64,000 bases of DNA from Ewingella sp963519305 (GCA_963519305.1 CAUQMS010000008.1:114359-178358), one strand, 5' to 3'; positions 16,249-25,640 are shown, counted from the first letter of the stretch. The notes: a model not told the origin generated them from the sequence alone. Numbers and translations are program-made.

Positions 16249-17622
16249 GTGCAGAAGTACCTTACAGAAGCGCGTGTGTTATTAGCTCTCGCGATCCCCG
16301 TTATCCTGGCCCAAATTGCGCAAACATCCATGGGCGTGGTCGATACTATTATGGCCGGCGGTGTCAGTGCTACTGACATGGCCGCCGTCGCCGTCGGCAC
16401 CTCGATTTGGTTACCTGCAATCTTATTTGGGCACGGCCTGTTACTCGCCCTGACTCCGACGGTTGCACAACTCAACGGCGCAGGCCGACGCGATAAAATT
16501 GCTCATCAGATCCAACAGGGCTTCTGGCTGGCATCCGGCGTCTCGGTGCTGATTATTGCCGTGTTGTATCACTGTGACCAGATTATCGGGCTGATGCACA
16601 ATATTGACCCGCAACTCAAAGCCAAAGCCATTGGCTACCTGCATGCCATCATGTGGGGAGCCCCCGGCTATCTGTTTTTCCAGGTGCTGCGCGTCCAGTG
16701 CGAAGGTTTGTCTAAAACCAAACCGGGTATGGTCTTCGGATTTATCGGTCTGCTGGTGAACATTCCGGTCAACTATATTTTCATCTATGGAAAATTTGGC
16801 GCCCCCGCTCTGGGGGGGGTAGGTTGCGGCGTTGCCACCGGTACGGTGTATTGGGTAATGTTCCTGATGATGCGCTTCTACGTGAAACGCGCGTACTTCA
16901 TGAAAGATATTGTTGCTCCCACCCAATTCGCCAAACCTGATTGGGTGACGTTAAAACGTCTGACCGGCTTAGGTTTACCTATCGGCCTGGCACTGTTTTT
17001 CGAAGTCACACTGTTTGCCATCGTGGCACTGCTGGTTTCCCCCTTAGGCATCGTCGCGGTTGCCAGTCATCAGATAGCGTTGAGCCTGGGTTCGGTTATG
17101 TTTGTGATCCCGCTGTCATTAGGCATGGCAAGTACCATTCGTGTGGGTTCAAAGCTGGGCGAATCGTCAATAGAAGGAGCGAAGGTTGCTGCCTACACCA
17201 GTATTTTTACCGGTATCGTTATCGCCTGCATCAGTGCATCGCTTTCCGTTATTTTCCGCACACATATTGCCGGGCTATATAATGACAACCCTGAAGTCAT
17301 CGCACTGGCTTCAAGCCTGATGTTACTCGCGGCGGTTTACCAAATTTCGGACGCTATCCAGGTCATTGGTACGGGTGTATTACGTGGATATAAAGATACC
17401 CGCTCCATCTTCTATATTACGTTCGTGGCCTATTGGGTACTGGGTTTGCCGGTGGGTTATACGCTGGGATTGACCAACTACGTCGTTCCGGCGATGGGCC
17501 CCAGCGGCTTCTGGTGGGGCTTTATATTAGGTCTGACCTTCGCCGCGGTGATGGTGACACTGCGTATCCGTTGGATCCAAAAACAACCGTCATTCACGAT
17601 TTTAGAGAATGCGGGCCGTTAG
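16249..17622 (+). CDS. mdtK: MATE multidrug efflux pump MdtK (NorM)
   Basis: 457-residue cation-coupled multidrug exporter with 12 membrane helices, exactly the E. coli MdtK length when the GTG at 16249 is used. AAAGG lies 7 bases before it, and the E. coli protein starts MQKYISEARLL, matching MQKYLTEARVL. The open frame extends to an ATG at 16165, but that stretch is the leader with a terminator-like hairpin. MATE signatures include AQIAQTSMGVVDTIMAG near the N-terminus and VRVQCEGL-type helix 4 residues. Substrates in E. coli include fluoroquinolones and cationic dyes. Confidence 0.95.
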   Translation: MQKYLTEARVLLALAIPVILAQIAQTSMGVVDTIMAGGVSATDMAAVAVGTSIWLPAILFGHGLLLALTPTVAQLNGAGRRDKIAHQIQQGFWLASGVSVLIIAVLYHCDQIIGLMHNIDPQLKAKAIGYLHAIMWGAPGYLFFQVLRVQCEGLSKTKPGMVFGFIGLLVNIPVNYIFIYGKFGAPALGGVGCGVATGTVYWVMFLMMRFYVKRAYFMKDIVAPTQFAKPDWVTLKRLTGLGLPIGLALFFEVTLFAIVALLVSPLGIVAVASHQIALSLGSVMFVIPLSLGMASTIRVGSKLGESSIEGAKVAAYTSIFTGIVIACISASLSVIFRTHIAGLYNDNPEVIALASSLMLLAAVYQISDAIQVIGTGVLRGYKDTRSIFYITFVAYWVLGLPVGYTLGLTNYVVPAMGPSGFWWGFILGLTFAAVMVTLRIRWIQKQPSFTILENAGR

Positions 17623-17635
17623 CTGTGATATTTCA

Positions 17636-17670
17636 CCGCCGGAAATTGTGTATCCGGCGGCTGATTTTTT
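17636..17670 (+). terminator. Terminator after mdtK
   Basis: CCGCCGGA (17636-17643) pairs with TCCGGCGG (17653-17660), followed by CTGATTTTTT. Confidence 0.9.
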
Positions 17671-17818
17671 CATCGTTAATGTTCAAAAAATCAACGCAGT
17701 GAACATTCACGCATCACTCAGTCACAATATAACGGCAAAATGTTTTTTTTCCCTTGCCAGCCATTCGGTAGGTCGTTAATATTCGTCCCCGCTGCCGCAC
17801 TGGCAGACAGAATACGAT

Positions 17819-17895
17819 GCGTCCGTAGCTCAGTTGGTTAGAGCACCACCTTGACATGGTGGGGGTCGATGGTTCGAGTCCATTCGGACGCACCA
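17819..17895 (+). tRNA. valV: tRNA-Val (GAC anticodon)
   Basis: 77-nucleotide cloverleaf with encoded CCA. Acceptor stem GCGTCCG/CGGACGC, anticodon arm CCACC-TTGACAT-GGTGG giving anticodon GAC, T arm GATGG-TTCGAGT-CCATT. The sequence closely matches E. coli valV/valW, which also follow mdtK. Only one copy is present here, where E. coli has two in tandem. Confidence 0.97.
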
Positions 17896-18394
17896 GATAA
17901 AACATGCCCACTATTTTGCTTCACCTCCCGTTTCCTGAAAACCCAAACAACGCTCATACATTTAGCTTCGCTATTCATCCCCTTTTGATACTTCGTTATC
18001 GATATAACTTACGGGTCATTTTATACATACTTCATGCCCATTTTGGTCATTTGCGCAACTAACGCCGCAGAGTTACCCTAAGCTTGCGCAGCATCATGTT
18101 TTTTATTTTGTTTCCCGCCGCTTAGCCCTTATAATACGTACCGTCTCTTCGATTGAATGGTCTCAGCCCCTTGATCTGTCGATATCGTCCCTATAAAAGC
18201 ACGGCCTCATACGAAACGATGAATAATCGTACAGATCGCCACGTCTTGGCTGAACTTTACACACCCTTTATTCTCCAGTCGCCTACGCTTAAGAGTGTTT
18301 TGTTACAATCCGGCACCAACCAAATTCCTCGCAGGCGGCCGTGCTGTCTGGCGAACTCATTTCCAATCCATCACAACTTGTAGATAAAATCGTC
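17896..18394 (+). promoter_or_regulatory. 499-base pykF upstream region with promoter candidates
   Basis: No gene is evident. A TATAAT at 18130-18135 with TTGTTT at 18108-18113 (16-base spacer) is the best promoter, leaving a leader of about 250 bases. A second candidate is TTGATC (18171) with TATAAA (18192), spacing 15. A GAAACGAT at 18213-18220 resembles half of a Cra site but the left part does not match. The ribosome-binding region just before pykF has no clear Shine-Dalgarno. Confidence 0.5.
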
Positions 18395-19807
18395 ATGAAA
18401 AAGACTAAAATCGTTTGTACCATCGGACCAAAAACTGAATCCGAAGAAATGCTGACCAAACTGCTTGATGCAGGCATGAACGTTATGCGTTTGAACTTCT
18501 CTCACGGTGATTACGAAGAGCACGGTCAGCGTATTAAAAACATCCGTAATGTCATGGCTAAAACCGGCCATAAAGCAGGTATCCTGCTGGACACCAAAGG
18601 CCCTGAGATCCGCACCATGAAACTGGAAGGCGGCGTTGACGCTTCTCTGGTTGCTGGCCAGACTTACACCTTCACAACCGACCAGTCAGTGATTGGTAAC
18701 ACCACCCGTGTTGCTGTGACCTATGCTGGCTTCGCGGCTGACCTGAAAATCGGCAACACCATTCTGGTTGATGATGGCCTGATCGGCATGGAAGTTATCG
18801 AAGTTTCAGAAACTGAAGTGACGTGTAAAGTTCTGAACAACGGCGACCTTGGCGAAAACAAAGGCGTTAACCTGCCAGGCGTTTCTATCGCTCTGCCAGC
18901 GCTGGCTGAAAAAGACAAACGCGACCTGATCTTCGGTTGTGAACAAGGCGTTGACTTCGTTGCGGCTTCCTTTATCCGTAAACGTTCTGACGTGCTGGAA
19001 ATCCGTGAGCACCTGAAAGCCCACGGCGGTGAACATATCCAGATCATCTCTAAAATTGAGAACCAGGAAGGCCTGAACAACTTCGACGAAATCCTTGAAG
19101 CCTCAGACGGTATCATGGTTGCTCGTGGTGACCTGGGCGTTGAAATTCCGGTAGAAGAAGTGATCTTCGCGCAAAAGATGATGATCGAGAAATGTAACCG
19201 CGCACGAAAAGTCGTTATTACCGCGACTCAGATGCTCGATTCCATGATCAAGAACCCGCGCCCAACCCGTGCTGAAGCTGGCGACGTTGCTAACGCCATC
19301 ATTGACGGTACCGACGCCGTGATGCTGTCCGGTGAAAGTGCTAAGGGTAAATACCCGCTGGAAGCTGTAACCATCATGGCAACCATCTGTGCGCGTACAG
19401 ACCGCGTGATGGAAAGCCGTATCGATGGCCAGAACGACAACCGTAAACTGCGTATCACCGAAGCGGTTTGCCGCGGTGCCGTTGAAACTGCTGAGAAACT
19501 GGATGCGCCACTGATCGTGGTTGCGACTAACGGTGGTAAATCAGCGAAAGCCGTTCGTAAATACTTCCCGCACGCCACGATTCTTGCCCTGACCACCAAT
19601 GAAGTGACTGCTCGTCAGTTGATCCTGACTAAAGGCGTGATCACTCAGTTGGTTAAAGAAATCGCTTCTACAGACGACTTCTACCGCATCGGCAAAGAAG
19701 CGGCTCTTGAAAGTGGTTTGGCCCAGAAAGGCGACGTTGTAGTGATGGTTTCAGGCGCTCTGGTACAAAGCGGCACCACCAATACTGCATCGGTACACGT
19801 TGTTTAA
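18395..19807 (+). CDS. pykF: Pyruvate kinase I
   Basis: 470-residue glycolytic enzyme, the E. coli type I length, converting phosphoenolpyruvate and ADP to pyruvate and ATP, with fructose-1,6-bisphosphate activation expected. The start at MKKTKIVCTIGPKTES matches the family. Catalytic landmarks are the Lys in ISKIENQEG, the metal-binding MVARGDLGVE and the ITATQMLDSM helix; the C-terminal allosteric domain ends with VMVSGAL and HVV. Codon use is highly biased, as expected for an abundant protein. It ends at a strong terminator ahead of lpp. Together with PpsA in this window it forms the opposing PEP/pyruvate pair. Confidence 0.98.
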   Translation: MKKTKIVCTIGPKTESEEMLTKLLDAGMNVMRLNFSHGDYEEHGQRIKNIRNVMAKTGHKAGILLDTKGPEIRTMKLEGGVDASLVAGQTYTFTTDQSVIGNTTRVAVTYAGFAADLKIGNTILVDDGLIGMEVIEVSETEVTCKVLNNGDLGENKGVNLPGVSIALPALAEKDKRDLIFGCEQGVDFVAASFIRKRSDVLEIREHLKAHGGEHIQIISKIENQEGLNNFDEILEASDGIMVARGDLGVEIPVEEVIFAQKMMIEKCNRARKVVITATQMLDSMIKNPRPTRAEAGDVANAIIDGTDAVMLSGESAKGKYPLEAVTIMATICARTDRVMESRIDGQNDNRKLRITEAVCRGAVETAEKLDAPLIVVATNGGKSAKAVRKYFPHATILALTTNEVTARQLILTKGVITQLVKEIASTDDFYRIGKEAALESGLAQKGDVVVMVSGALVQSGTTNTASVHVV

Positions 19808-19834
19808 TTAAAACGTGACATTGTTTTTGTTCCA

Positions 19835-19861
19835 AACGCCGCACATTGCGGCGTTTTTTTT
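19835..19861 (+). terminator. Terminator after pykF
   Basis: AACGCCGCA (19835-19843), a three-base loop and TGCGGCGTT (19847-19855), followed by a run of T. Confidence 0.93.
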
Positions 19862-20027
19862 ACCTGCAGTTTGATGAATAAAAAAATAATCTGCACATTG
19901 CTTAACAATAAAATGGGACAAGTCTCATGGAATCCGGCTGTTTTCGCTACAATTTTTAACTTATTCGCAAAAAAAGATGCTTCTTTGAGCGAACGATCAA
20001 AATAAAGCGTTCACGAGCAAAAATTTA

Positions 20028-20056
20028 TTCTCATTAGAAAAAGGTTTGTGTAATAC
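20028..20056 (+). promoter_or_regulatory. lpp promoter
   Basis: TTCTCA (20028-20033), a 17-base spacer and TAATAC (20051-20056), in an AT-rich stretch. The downstream leader AACGCTACATGGAGATTAAC is the same as in E. coli lpp, so the +1 and leader are conserved. Confidence 0.85.
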
Positions 20057-20100
20057 TTGTAACGCTACATGGAGATTAACTTAATCTAGAGGGTTTTATA

Positions 20101-20337
20101 ATGAATCGCACTAAACTGGTACTGGGCGCTGTGATCCTGGCTTCAACTATGCTGGCTGGTTGTTCAAGCAATGCTAAAATCGACCAACTGTCTTCAGACG
20201 TTTCAACTCTGAACTCTAAAGTTGACCAACTGAGCAACGACGTGAACGCAATCCGTTCTGACGTTCAAGCAGCTAAAGACGACGCAGCACGCGCTAACCA
20301 ACGTCTTGACAACCAAGCACACGCTTACAAGAAGTAA
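20101..20337 (+). CDS. lpp: Major outer-membrane (Braun) lipoprotein
   Basis: 78-residue precursor with a signal peptide and lipobox LAGC (lipidated Cys21), giving a 58-residue mature protein. The mature part is a regular heptad coiled coil (KIDQLSSDVSTLNSKVDQL) that forms a trimer. The C-terminal lysine (HAYKK) is the residue linked by L,D-transpeptidases to diaminopimelate of peptidoglycan. TAGAGGG precedes the ATG. It is monocistronic with a strong promoter and terminator. An L,D-transpeptidase gene lies immediately downstream on the other strand. Confidence 0.99.
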   Translation: MNRTKLVLGAVILASTMLAGCSSNAKIDQLSSDVSTLNSKVDQLSNDVNAIRSDVQAAKDDAARANQRLDNQAHAYKK

Positions 20338-20353
20338 TATTACTTCTTTAGCT

Positions 20354-20383
20354 AAATGGCGCACTCAGTGCGCCATTTTTTTT
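20354..20383 (+). terminator. Terminator after lpp
   Basis: AAATGGCGCACT (20354-20365) and AGTGCGCCATTT (20367-20378) are complementary and are followed by more T residues, as at E. coli lpp. Confidence 0.95.
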
Positions 20384-20474
20384 ACCTGAATTCTGCCGTA
20401 CCCTTCTGCACGTCGGTCACCTTCAGCGACGCCCTGTTATGAATAACCTAGACGGCCTCCCTACCCATCAGATG

Positions 20475-20500
20475 TAAAAAAGGAGCGGTAGTCCGCCCCT
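20475..20500 (-). terminator. Terminator after ldtE
   Basis: On the minus strand GGGGCGG-ACTA-CCGCTCC (one G-U pair) is followed by TTTTTT, just beyond the ldtE stop. Confidence 0.8.
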
Positions 20501-20535
20501 CTGGTTTAAACCTGACTCAAGGGTATACAGAGCCC

Positions 20536-21552
20536 TTATTGATTATCAGCAGTCTCATAGGGTTTCTGCACCGTATTCGCCGCCGTTTCTGGCGCAGCGA
20601 CCGCAGGAGGTGCATCCGTCGCTTCCACACCTTTGCTGACAACCACCGGCATGCCAGAACGGCGCTCAATCGCCTGTTTCACGACATCATCATCCGTCTC
20701 TTTACTCTTAACGAATTTCTTCGCAGCAACCGTCAGTGGAATAGGCTTCGTCTGCGGATCGTCTTTCTCGGTATGCGACAGCGGCTGGTGTACTTCTATA
20801 TAGCGTTTGCCGTCCGGTTCAACGTCAAATTTGATGGGCTGGTTGACGATCTGCACGCGAGTTCCCTTCGGTACCATATTGAACAACGCTTCGATATCGT
20901 CCGGTCGCAAACGGATACATCCCGAACTCACGCGCATTCCGATACCAAAATTAGCATTGGTACCGTGGATAAGATATTGCCCTGTCCCGGCAGAGAGGCG
21001 CATCGCGAACAGCCCCATCGGGTTCTCAGGCCCCGCAGGTACCATCCCCGGCAGCTTAACGCCATCCTTCAGATACGCTTTACGGATATTGGCCGTTGGA
21101 GTCCAGGTCGGGTTGGGGATTTTCTGGCTGACTGAGGTGACCATTTCCGGCGTATTGCGCCCAAGCTGACCGATACCTATCGGCAGAACAATCACCTTGT
21201 TCTCCCCTTTCGGATAGTAATAGAGACGCAGCTCCGCCAGGTTCACCACAATCCCTTCTCGCTTGGTATCCGGCAGCAGCATTTGCGAAGGGATGGTCAG
21301 CACAGTGCCAGGCTTTGGCAGATAAGGGTCCGTCCCCGGGTTTGCTTCCAGCATACCAATCAAACCAATCTGGTATTTCGCCGCAACGGCTTCCAGTGGC
21401 AACCCGTCATTAGGAACGACATATGTCGTGTTCTCACCAATCAGACGGCTGTTGTCCGGCGGGAGTGGATATTCTGCTGCACTTGCGGTCATGGAATGCG
21501 TTGCCATCAGGGTGCCAACTAACATCGCCAGAAGGGGTAAGGTGCGTCTCAT
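20536..21552 (-). CDS. ldtE: L,D-transpeptidase LdtE (YnhG)
   Basis: 338-residue periplasmic enzyme (E. coli 334) with a signal peptide ending ATHSMTASAA, a LysM-like segment near residues 40-90, and the YkuD catalytic domain. The active-site motif HGTNANFGIGMRVSSGCIRL holds the nucleophilic Cys. In E. coli LdtE makes 3-3 meso-diaminopimelate crosslinks, while LdtA/B/C attach Lpp. The acidic, Ala/Pro-rich tail is longer than in E. coli. Its place beside lpp and sufE is the ancestral order. It is separated from sufE by 259 bases with a terminator, so it is not part of the suf operon. Confidence 0.94.
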   Translation of the reverse strand: MRRTLPLLAMLVGTLMATHSMTASAAEYPLPPDNSRLIGENTTYVVPNDGLPLEAVAAKYQIGLIGMLEANPGTDPYLPKPGTVLTIPSQMLLPDTKREGIVVNLAELRLYYYPKGENKVIVLPIGIGQLGRNTPEMVTSVSQKIPNPTWTPTANIRKAYLKDGVKLPGMVPAGPENPMGLFAMRLSAGTGQYLIHGTNANFGIGMRVSSGCIRLRPDDIEALFNMVPKGTRVQIVNQPIKFDVEPDGKRYIEVHQPLSHTEKDDPQTKPIPLTVAAKKFVKSKETDDDVVKQAIERRSGMPVVVSKGVEATDAPPAVAAPETAANTVQKPYETADNQ

Positions 21553-21758
21553 ACTCAGTCCTTTTTCGGCCTGCCCTCAGACAATCTGAGGAAAGACAAT
21601 CATCGTGTCTGCTAATACTAGCAGCACAGAATCCTGTGGCAATCAAACCACAGAAAATCAGAAAGTTACCTGCAAGAAATGCCAGTAAAACAGGCGGGGA
21701 TAGTGAATTGATAAATCAGGAGTAAACAGCAAACTGGCGAGAGAATGAGGAGAAATTA

Positions 21759-21794
21759 CGTTGCTCATTAGCAGAACATTCCTAATGAGCAACG
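21759..21794 (-). terminator. 13-bp perfect hairpin closing the suf operon
   Basis: CGTTGCTCATTAG (21759-21771), a 10-base loop and CTAATGAGCAACG (21782-21794). It lies 17 bases beyond the sufE stop. Only a weak T-rich tail (TAATTTCT on the minus strand) follows, so it may also protect the mRNA 3' end. Confidence 0.75.
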
Positions 21795-21811
21795 CAGAGT
21801 GTAACGCAGAT

Positions 21812-22225
21812 TCAGCTCAGTTGCTGAGCATTGGCACGGATTGCACGGATCATGGCTTCCAGCCCCTGCGAGCGGGAAGGCGTCAGATGCTGACTCAGTT
21901 CCAGCTGCGTAAAGAACGGGCGGACGTCGAGCGATACCACATCCTGAGCTGTCAGCCCCTGATAGAGACTGAAAACAATCGCCAGCAAACCCTTGACGAT
22001 GGCGGCATCACTGTCACCGTGGAAGGTCAGTTGCCCGTTTTCACCGGCCTGCATGACAATCCATACCTGGCTTTGGCAACCAGATATCAGATTTTTATCC
22101 TGATGGTATTCGTCTGTAAGCGGCGCCAGCTGCCCACCCAGTTCAATTACGTAAAGGTATTTTTCTTCCCAGTTCGGGCACCGGGAGAAGTTTTTAACTA
22201 ATTTATCTTTATCTGGCAAAGCCAT
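21812..22225 (-). CDS. sufE: Sulfur acceptor protein SufE
   Basis: 137-residue cytoplasmic protein (E. coli 138) that takes persulfide from SufS and passes it to SufB. The acceptor Cys50 is in LISGCQSQVW, equal to E. coli Cys51. It is the last gene of the minus-strand operon sufABCDSE; the gap to sufS is 28 bases. A long perfect hairpin follows the stop. Confidence 0.97.
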   Translation of the reverse strand: MALPDKDKLVKNFSRCPNWEEKYLYVIELGGQLAPLTDEYHQDKNLISGCQSQVWIVMQAGENGQLTFHGDSDAAIVKGLLAIVFSLYQGLTAQDVVSLDVRPFFTQLELSQHLTPSRSQGLEAMIRAIRANAQQLS

Positions 22226-22253
22226 AAAACAGGTCCTGATAATGGCCTATCGG

Positions 22254-23474
22254 TTAACCCAACAGCCGGTGAATGCGTTGCAGCCCAGCGACCAGACGGT
22301 CGACTTCTTCACGGGTATTATACATCGCAAGCGATGCACGGCACATGGCCGGAACGCCGTAAAATGACATCAATGGCATCGCACAGTGATGTCCGGTACG
22401 GATGGCGATCCCATATTGGTCCAGGAAGCTGCCCACATCGTAAGCGTGATGCTTGCCGAGGTTGAAGGCAATGACGCCTGAACGTATCGCCGGACCGTAA
22501 ATGACGATATCCGGGACCTGCGCCATGGCTTCAAGTGCATAGCTCATCAGCGACTGTTCGTAGTCATGAATCTGCGCAATACCGAGATCGGTGACATAAC
22601 TCATCGCTGCGCCAAGACCCATGATACCGGCGGTGTTTGGCGTACCCGCTTCGAAACGCCACGGCGGCGCGGCAAAGGTCGTTCCTTCGGTCAGGCTCAC
22701 GTGTTTGATCATAGAGCCGCCGCCTTCCCACGGTGGCATCTGTTCCAGCAACGCTTTTTTACCGTAAAGGATACCGATACCGGAAGGTCCATACAGCTTA
22801 TGACCAGACCAGACGTAGAAATCACAATTCAGCGCCTGAACATCCACGCTGTAGTGCATCACTGCCTGCGCGCCATCCACCAGCACTGTCAGCCCTGCGG
22901 CTTTCGCCTGAGGGATGATTATCTCGATCGGATTGACCGTACCCAGCACGTTGGAAACATGCGCCAACGCCAGCAATTTAGTGCGTGGGGTGATCAGCGT
23001 TTCCAGCTCGGCTAGATCCAGTTCGCCGTTTGGCGTCAGATGCCAGACGTCGATATGCAAATCACGCTCTTTCGCCAGCATCTGCCAAGGAACGATGTTC
23101 GCATGGTGTTCCATCTCAGTGATAATAATCCGATCACCAGCGTGCAGCGCACTGCGCCCAAAGGTATTGGCGACCAGATTAATGGCTTCAGTCGAGCCCT
23201 TAACAAAGACGATCTCTTCGGCGGAAGAGGCATGGATAAACTGCGCAGCCTGAGTGCGGACGTTTTCCATCTGCTCAGTGGCTTCAGCGCTTAAGGTATG
23301 AATGCCGCGGTGAACCGCAGCATAACCATGCTCATAGAACTCGAGCTCACGCTCAATCACCTGACGGGGCTTCTGCGCGCTGGCCGCGCTGTCAAGGTAG
23401 GCCAGCGGCTGGCCGTTAACTTCACGGCTCAGCAGAGGGAAATCGCTACGAACTCTTTCCAGGGGAAAACTCAT
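22254..23474 (-). CDS. sufS: Cysteine desulfurase SufS
   Basis: 406-residue PLP enzyme, the E. coli length, removing sulfur from L-cysteine. The PLP lysine is Lys226 in SGHKLYGPSG and the persulfide Cys is Cys364 in RTGHHCAMPLM, both at the E. coli positions. It works as a dimer and is stimulated by SufE, encoded just downstream. It overlaps the end of sufD by one base, indicating translational coupling. Confidence 0.98.
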   Translation of the reverse strand: MSFPLERVRSDFPLLSREVNGQPLAYLDSAASAQKPRQVIERELEFYEHGYAAVHRGIHTLSAEATEQMENVRTQAAQFIHASSAEEIVFVKGSTEAINLVANTFGRSALHAGDRIIITEMEHHANIVPWQMLAKERDLHIDVWHLTPNGELDLAELETLITPRTKLLALAHVSNVLGTVNPIEIIIPQAKAAGLTVLVDGAQAVMHYSVDVQALNCDFYVWSGHKLYGPSGIGILYGKKALLEQMPPWEGGGSMIKHVSLTEGTTFAAPPWRFEAGTPNTAGIMGLGAAMSYVTDLGIAQIHDYEQSLMSYALEAMAQVPDIVIYGPAIRSGVIAFNLGKHHAYDVGSFLDQYGIAIRTGHHCAMPLMSFYGVPAMCRASLAMYNTREEVDRLVAGLQRIHRLLG

Positions 23475-24775
23475 TACTCACCTCGATTTAGTCGGCCAGC
23501 AATACGGGCAATGACTACATCGCGCAGGGTTTCATTTTTAATCGCTTCAGTCAGTTCGGCAGCGAAAGCAAAAATAATCATGTGCTGTGCATCCTGACCG
23601 CTGATGCCGCGTGCGCGCAGGTAGAAAAGCTGTTCGTCATCGATACGGCCAACGGTCGCACCGTGACTGCATTTCACGTCATCGGCATAGATTTCCAGCT
23701 GTGGTTTGGTGTCCACTTCAGCCTGCTTGCTAAGCAACAGGTTGTTGTTGGTCATTTTGCCGTCAGTTTTCAATGCATGTTTCGCCACTTTAATCATGCC
23801 GTTAAACACGGCTTTGGCGCGGTCACGCACGATCACTTTATGCAGCTGGTTGCTGTTACAGTAACCTTTATTATGCTCAAGGTAGGTACGGGTATCCGCA
23901 ATTTCTGCGTCGACCGGCAGCACCAGGCTGTTGATATCAAGATGACTGTTTTCACCATTCAGCTGCGCACTGGTGTTATTACGGGTCAGACCAGCGCCCA
24001 GCAGAAAACTGTGGCTGGCGACGCGTGCGTCACGGCCAATCACCAAATCATTGTGCGAGAAATGGAAGCTCGCCTGGCTTTCGAAGGCCAGTTTATAATG
24101 GGTGAAATCTGCGTTATCGCCTACGTTTACCGTCAGACGTGCGCCGGTAAAATGCCCTTTCTCACCGAGCGTGACGTAATGCTCAATCACTTCTGCATTC
24201 GCGCCACTTTCGATGTTCAGATGGTAGCGATGATGAACGGTATTAATTTCACGCGCCTGCTCACGACCACTGCTGATGTGCAGCAGATAAAGCGGTTTCT
24301 CCGCCTGTTTACCCGCAGGTAAACGGACCGACAGGCCCTCCTGCGCCAGGCTTTCGGTCAGGTGCAGGAAAACTTCAGACTCAATCGGTTCCGGCAGCGC
24401 CTGCTGCACCGAAGGGCTGAGGTTCTCAATTTCAAAGGCACCGGTCTGACTATCGCTGAGGTCGGCATCGAAGCGACCATCAACAAACACCAGGCGATAA
24501 GACTCAACCGGCAGTGCAGCCGCGTTCAGCTCATCAACGGATAACGCATGCGGCTGTGGCGCAAAAAATTGATTACCGAGCAAAGAAGAAACCGGCGTGT
24601 ATTTCCAGTTTTCCAGCTTGGCATTCGGGAAACCGATGCGTAAAACCTGCTGCCAGTGGGCATGTGCGTGTGCTGACTGTTCACCGCCTGCGCTTTCGAA
24701 CAGACGATACAGCTGCTGCATGGCGTGCGAACTGCCCGCCGCAGGGACATTACTCTTCGTCTGTAAGCCAGCCAT
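23474..24775 (-). CDS. sufD: Fe-S scaffold subunit SufD
   Basis: 433-residue beta-helix protein (E. coli 423) that pairs with SufB in the SufBC2D scaffold. The conserved C-terminal half is clear: TDGKMTNNNLLLSKQAEVDT, ADDVKCSHGATVGRIDD, and the final FAAELTEAI. His in KCSHGATVG corresponds to the E. coli His360 that takes part in cluster assembly. The N-terminal half is much less like E. coli. Its start lies inside sufC (26-base overlap) and its stop touches sufS. Confidence 0.95.
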   Translation of the reverse strand: MAGLQTKSNVPAAGSSHAMQQLYRLFESAGGEQSAHAHAHWQQVLRIGFPNAKLENWKYTPVSSLLGNQFFAPQPHALSVDELNAAALPVESYRLVFVDGRFDADLSDSQTGAFEIENLSPSVQQALPEPIESEVFLHLTESLAQEGLSVRLPAGKQAEKPLYLLHISSGREQAREINTVHHRYHLNIESGANAEVIEHYVTLGEKGHFTGARLTVNVGDNADFTHYKLAFESQASFHFSHNDLVIGRDARVASHSFLLGAGLTRNNTSAQLNGENSHLDINSLVLPVDAEIADTRTYLEHNKGYCNSNQLHKVIVRDRAKAVFNGMIKVAKHALKTDGKMTNNNLLLSKQAEVDTKPQLEIYADDVKCSHGATVGRIDDEQLFYLRARGISGQDAQHMIIFAFAAELTEAIKNETLRDVVIARIAGRLNRGE

Positions 24776-25496
24776 AACCCTGCTCCTCTAACTGTTTAAC
24801 CAAGGTGAAATCGCCGGATTTAACAATGCGGCCCTGCCACAGAACGTGCACGTAGTCAGGCTTGATGTAGTCGAGGATACGCTGGTAGTGGGTCACGATA
24901 ACGAATGAACGTTTGCCGTCGCGTAAAGAATTCACGCCGTCAGAAACGATTTTCAGCGCATCGATGTCCAGACCTGAGTCGGTTTCATCAAGGATGCACA
25001 GGTTAGGCTCAAGGGCCGCCATCTGCAGAATATCATTACGCTTCTTCTCACCGCCGGAGAAGCCGACGTTGACGGAACGGGTCAGCAAGTCAGCCGGCAT
25101 TTTCAGCATGGCAATTTTTTCTTCGATGAAATCAGCGAAGTCAAAACGGTCCATTGGTGCCTGGCCGCGGTATTTGCGCACGGCATTAACGGCAGTTTGC
25201 AGGAAGAAATGGTTAGTAACGCCTGGGATCTCTACCGGGTACTGGAAGGCCATAAATACGCCCTCGCCTGCCCGGTCTTCCGGAGCGAGATCCAGTAAAT
25301 CTTTACCGTTGAACTCCACGGTACCGTCGGTAACTTCGTAGTCCTCGCGTCCGGCCAGCGTCGCGGAAAGCGTACTTTTACCTGAGCCGTTCGGGCCCAT
25401 AATGGCGTGTACTTCCCCAGGCTTGATCTCCAGATCAAGTCCCTTAAGAATTTCCTTTTCTTCGACACGGACCTTTAAATTCTTGATGCTTAACAT
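24750..25496 (-). CDS. sufC: SufC ATPase
   Basis: 248-residue ABC-type ATPase, the E. coli length, that drives conformational change of the SufBC2D scaffold. Walker A is GPNGSGKST (residues 34-42), the signature is FSGGEKKR, and Walker B ends in LCILDETDSGLD. Unlike transporters it has no membrane partner. In E. coli sufB and sufC are almost adjacent; here the 144-base gap upstream contains a large hairpin. Confidence 0.97.
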   Translation of the reverse strand: MLSIKNLKVRVEEKEILKGLDLEIKPGEVHAIMGPNGSGKSTLSATLAGREDYEVTDGTVEFNGKDLLDLAPEDRAGEGVFMAFQYPVEIPGVTNHFFLQTAVNAVRKYRGQAPMDRFDFADFIEEKIAMLKMPADLLTRSVNVGFSGGEKKRNDILQMAALEPNLCILDETDSGLDIDALKIVSDGVNSLRDGKRSFVIVTHYQRILDYIKPDYVHVLWQGRIVKSGDFTLVKQLEEQGYGWLTDEE

Positions 25497-25565
25497 ACGT
25501 ATCCTTGAGTTTGCGCCTGAGCGCTCATAATTCTGTGGTTCTTACTGTGTCAGTTCTTTAAGACT

Positions 25566-25613
25566 CCTGCCGCACCCGGTTTTCTTACGGGAAAGAAATA
25601 CCGGGGCACGCAG
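25566..25613 (-). repeat. Long imperfect hairpin in the sufB-sufC gap
   Basis: Outer arms CCTGC/GCAGG, a four-base internal loop, then CCCGGT/ACCGGG, then an inner TTTCTT/AAGAAA, all nested around ACGGGA. It could cap the sufAB segment, slow RNA decay or partly terminate transcription before sufC. No U-run follows on the minus strand. Confidence 0.65.
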
Positions 25614-25640
25614 GAAAAGGCGTCAGGATTTTGCTAACAA

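Noticed and set aside
18205..18226. Possible Cra site before pykF
   Set aside because: Only GAAACGAT matches; the left three positions and one right position of the consensus fail.
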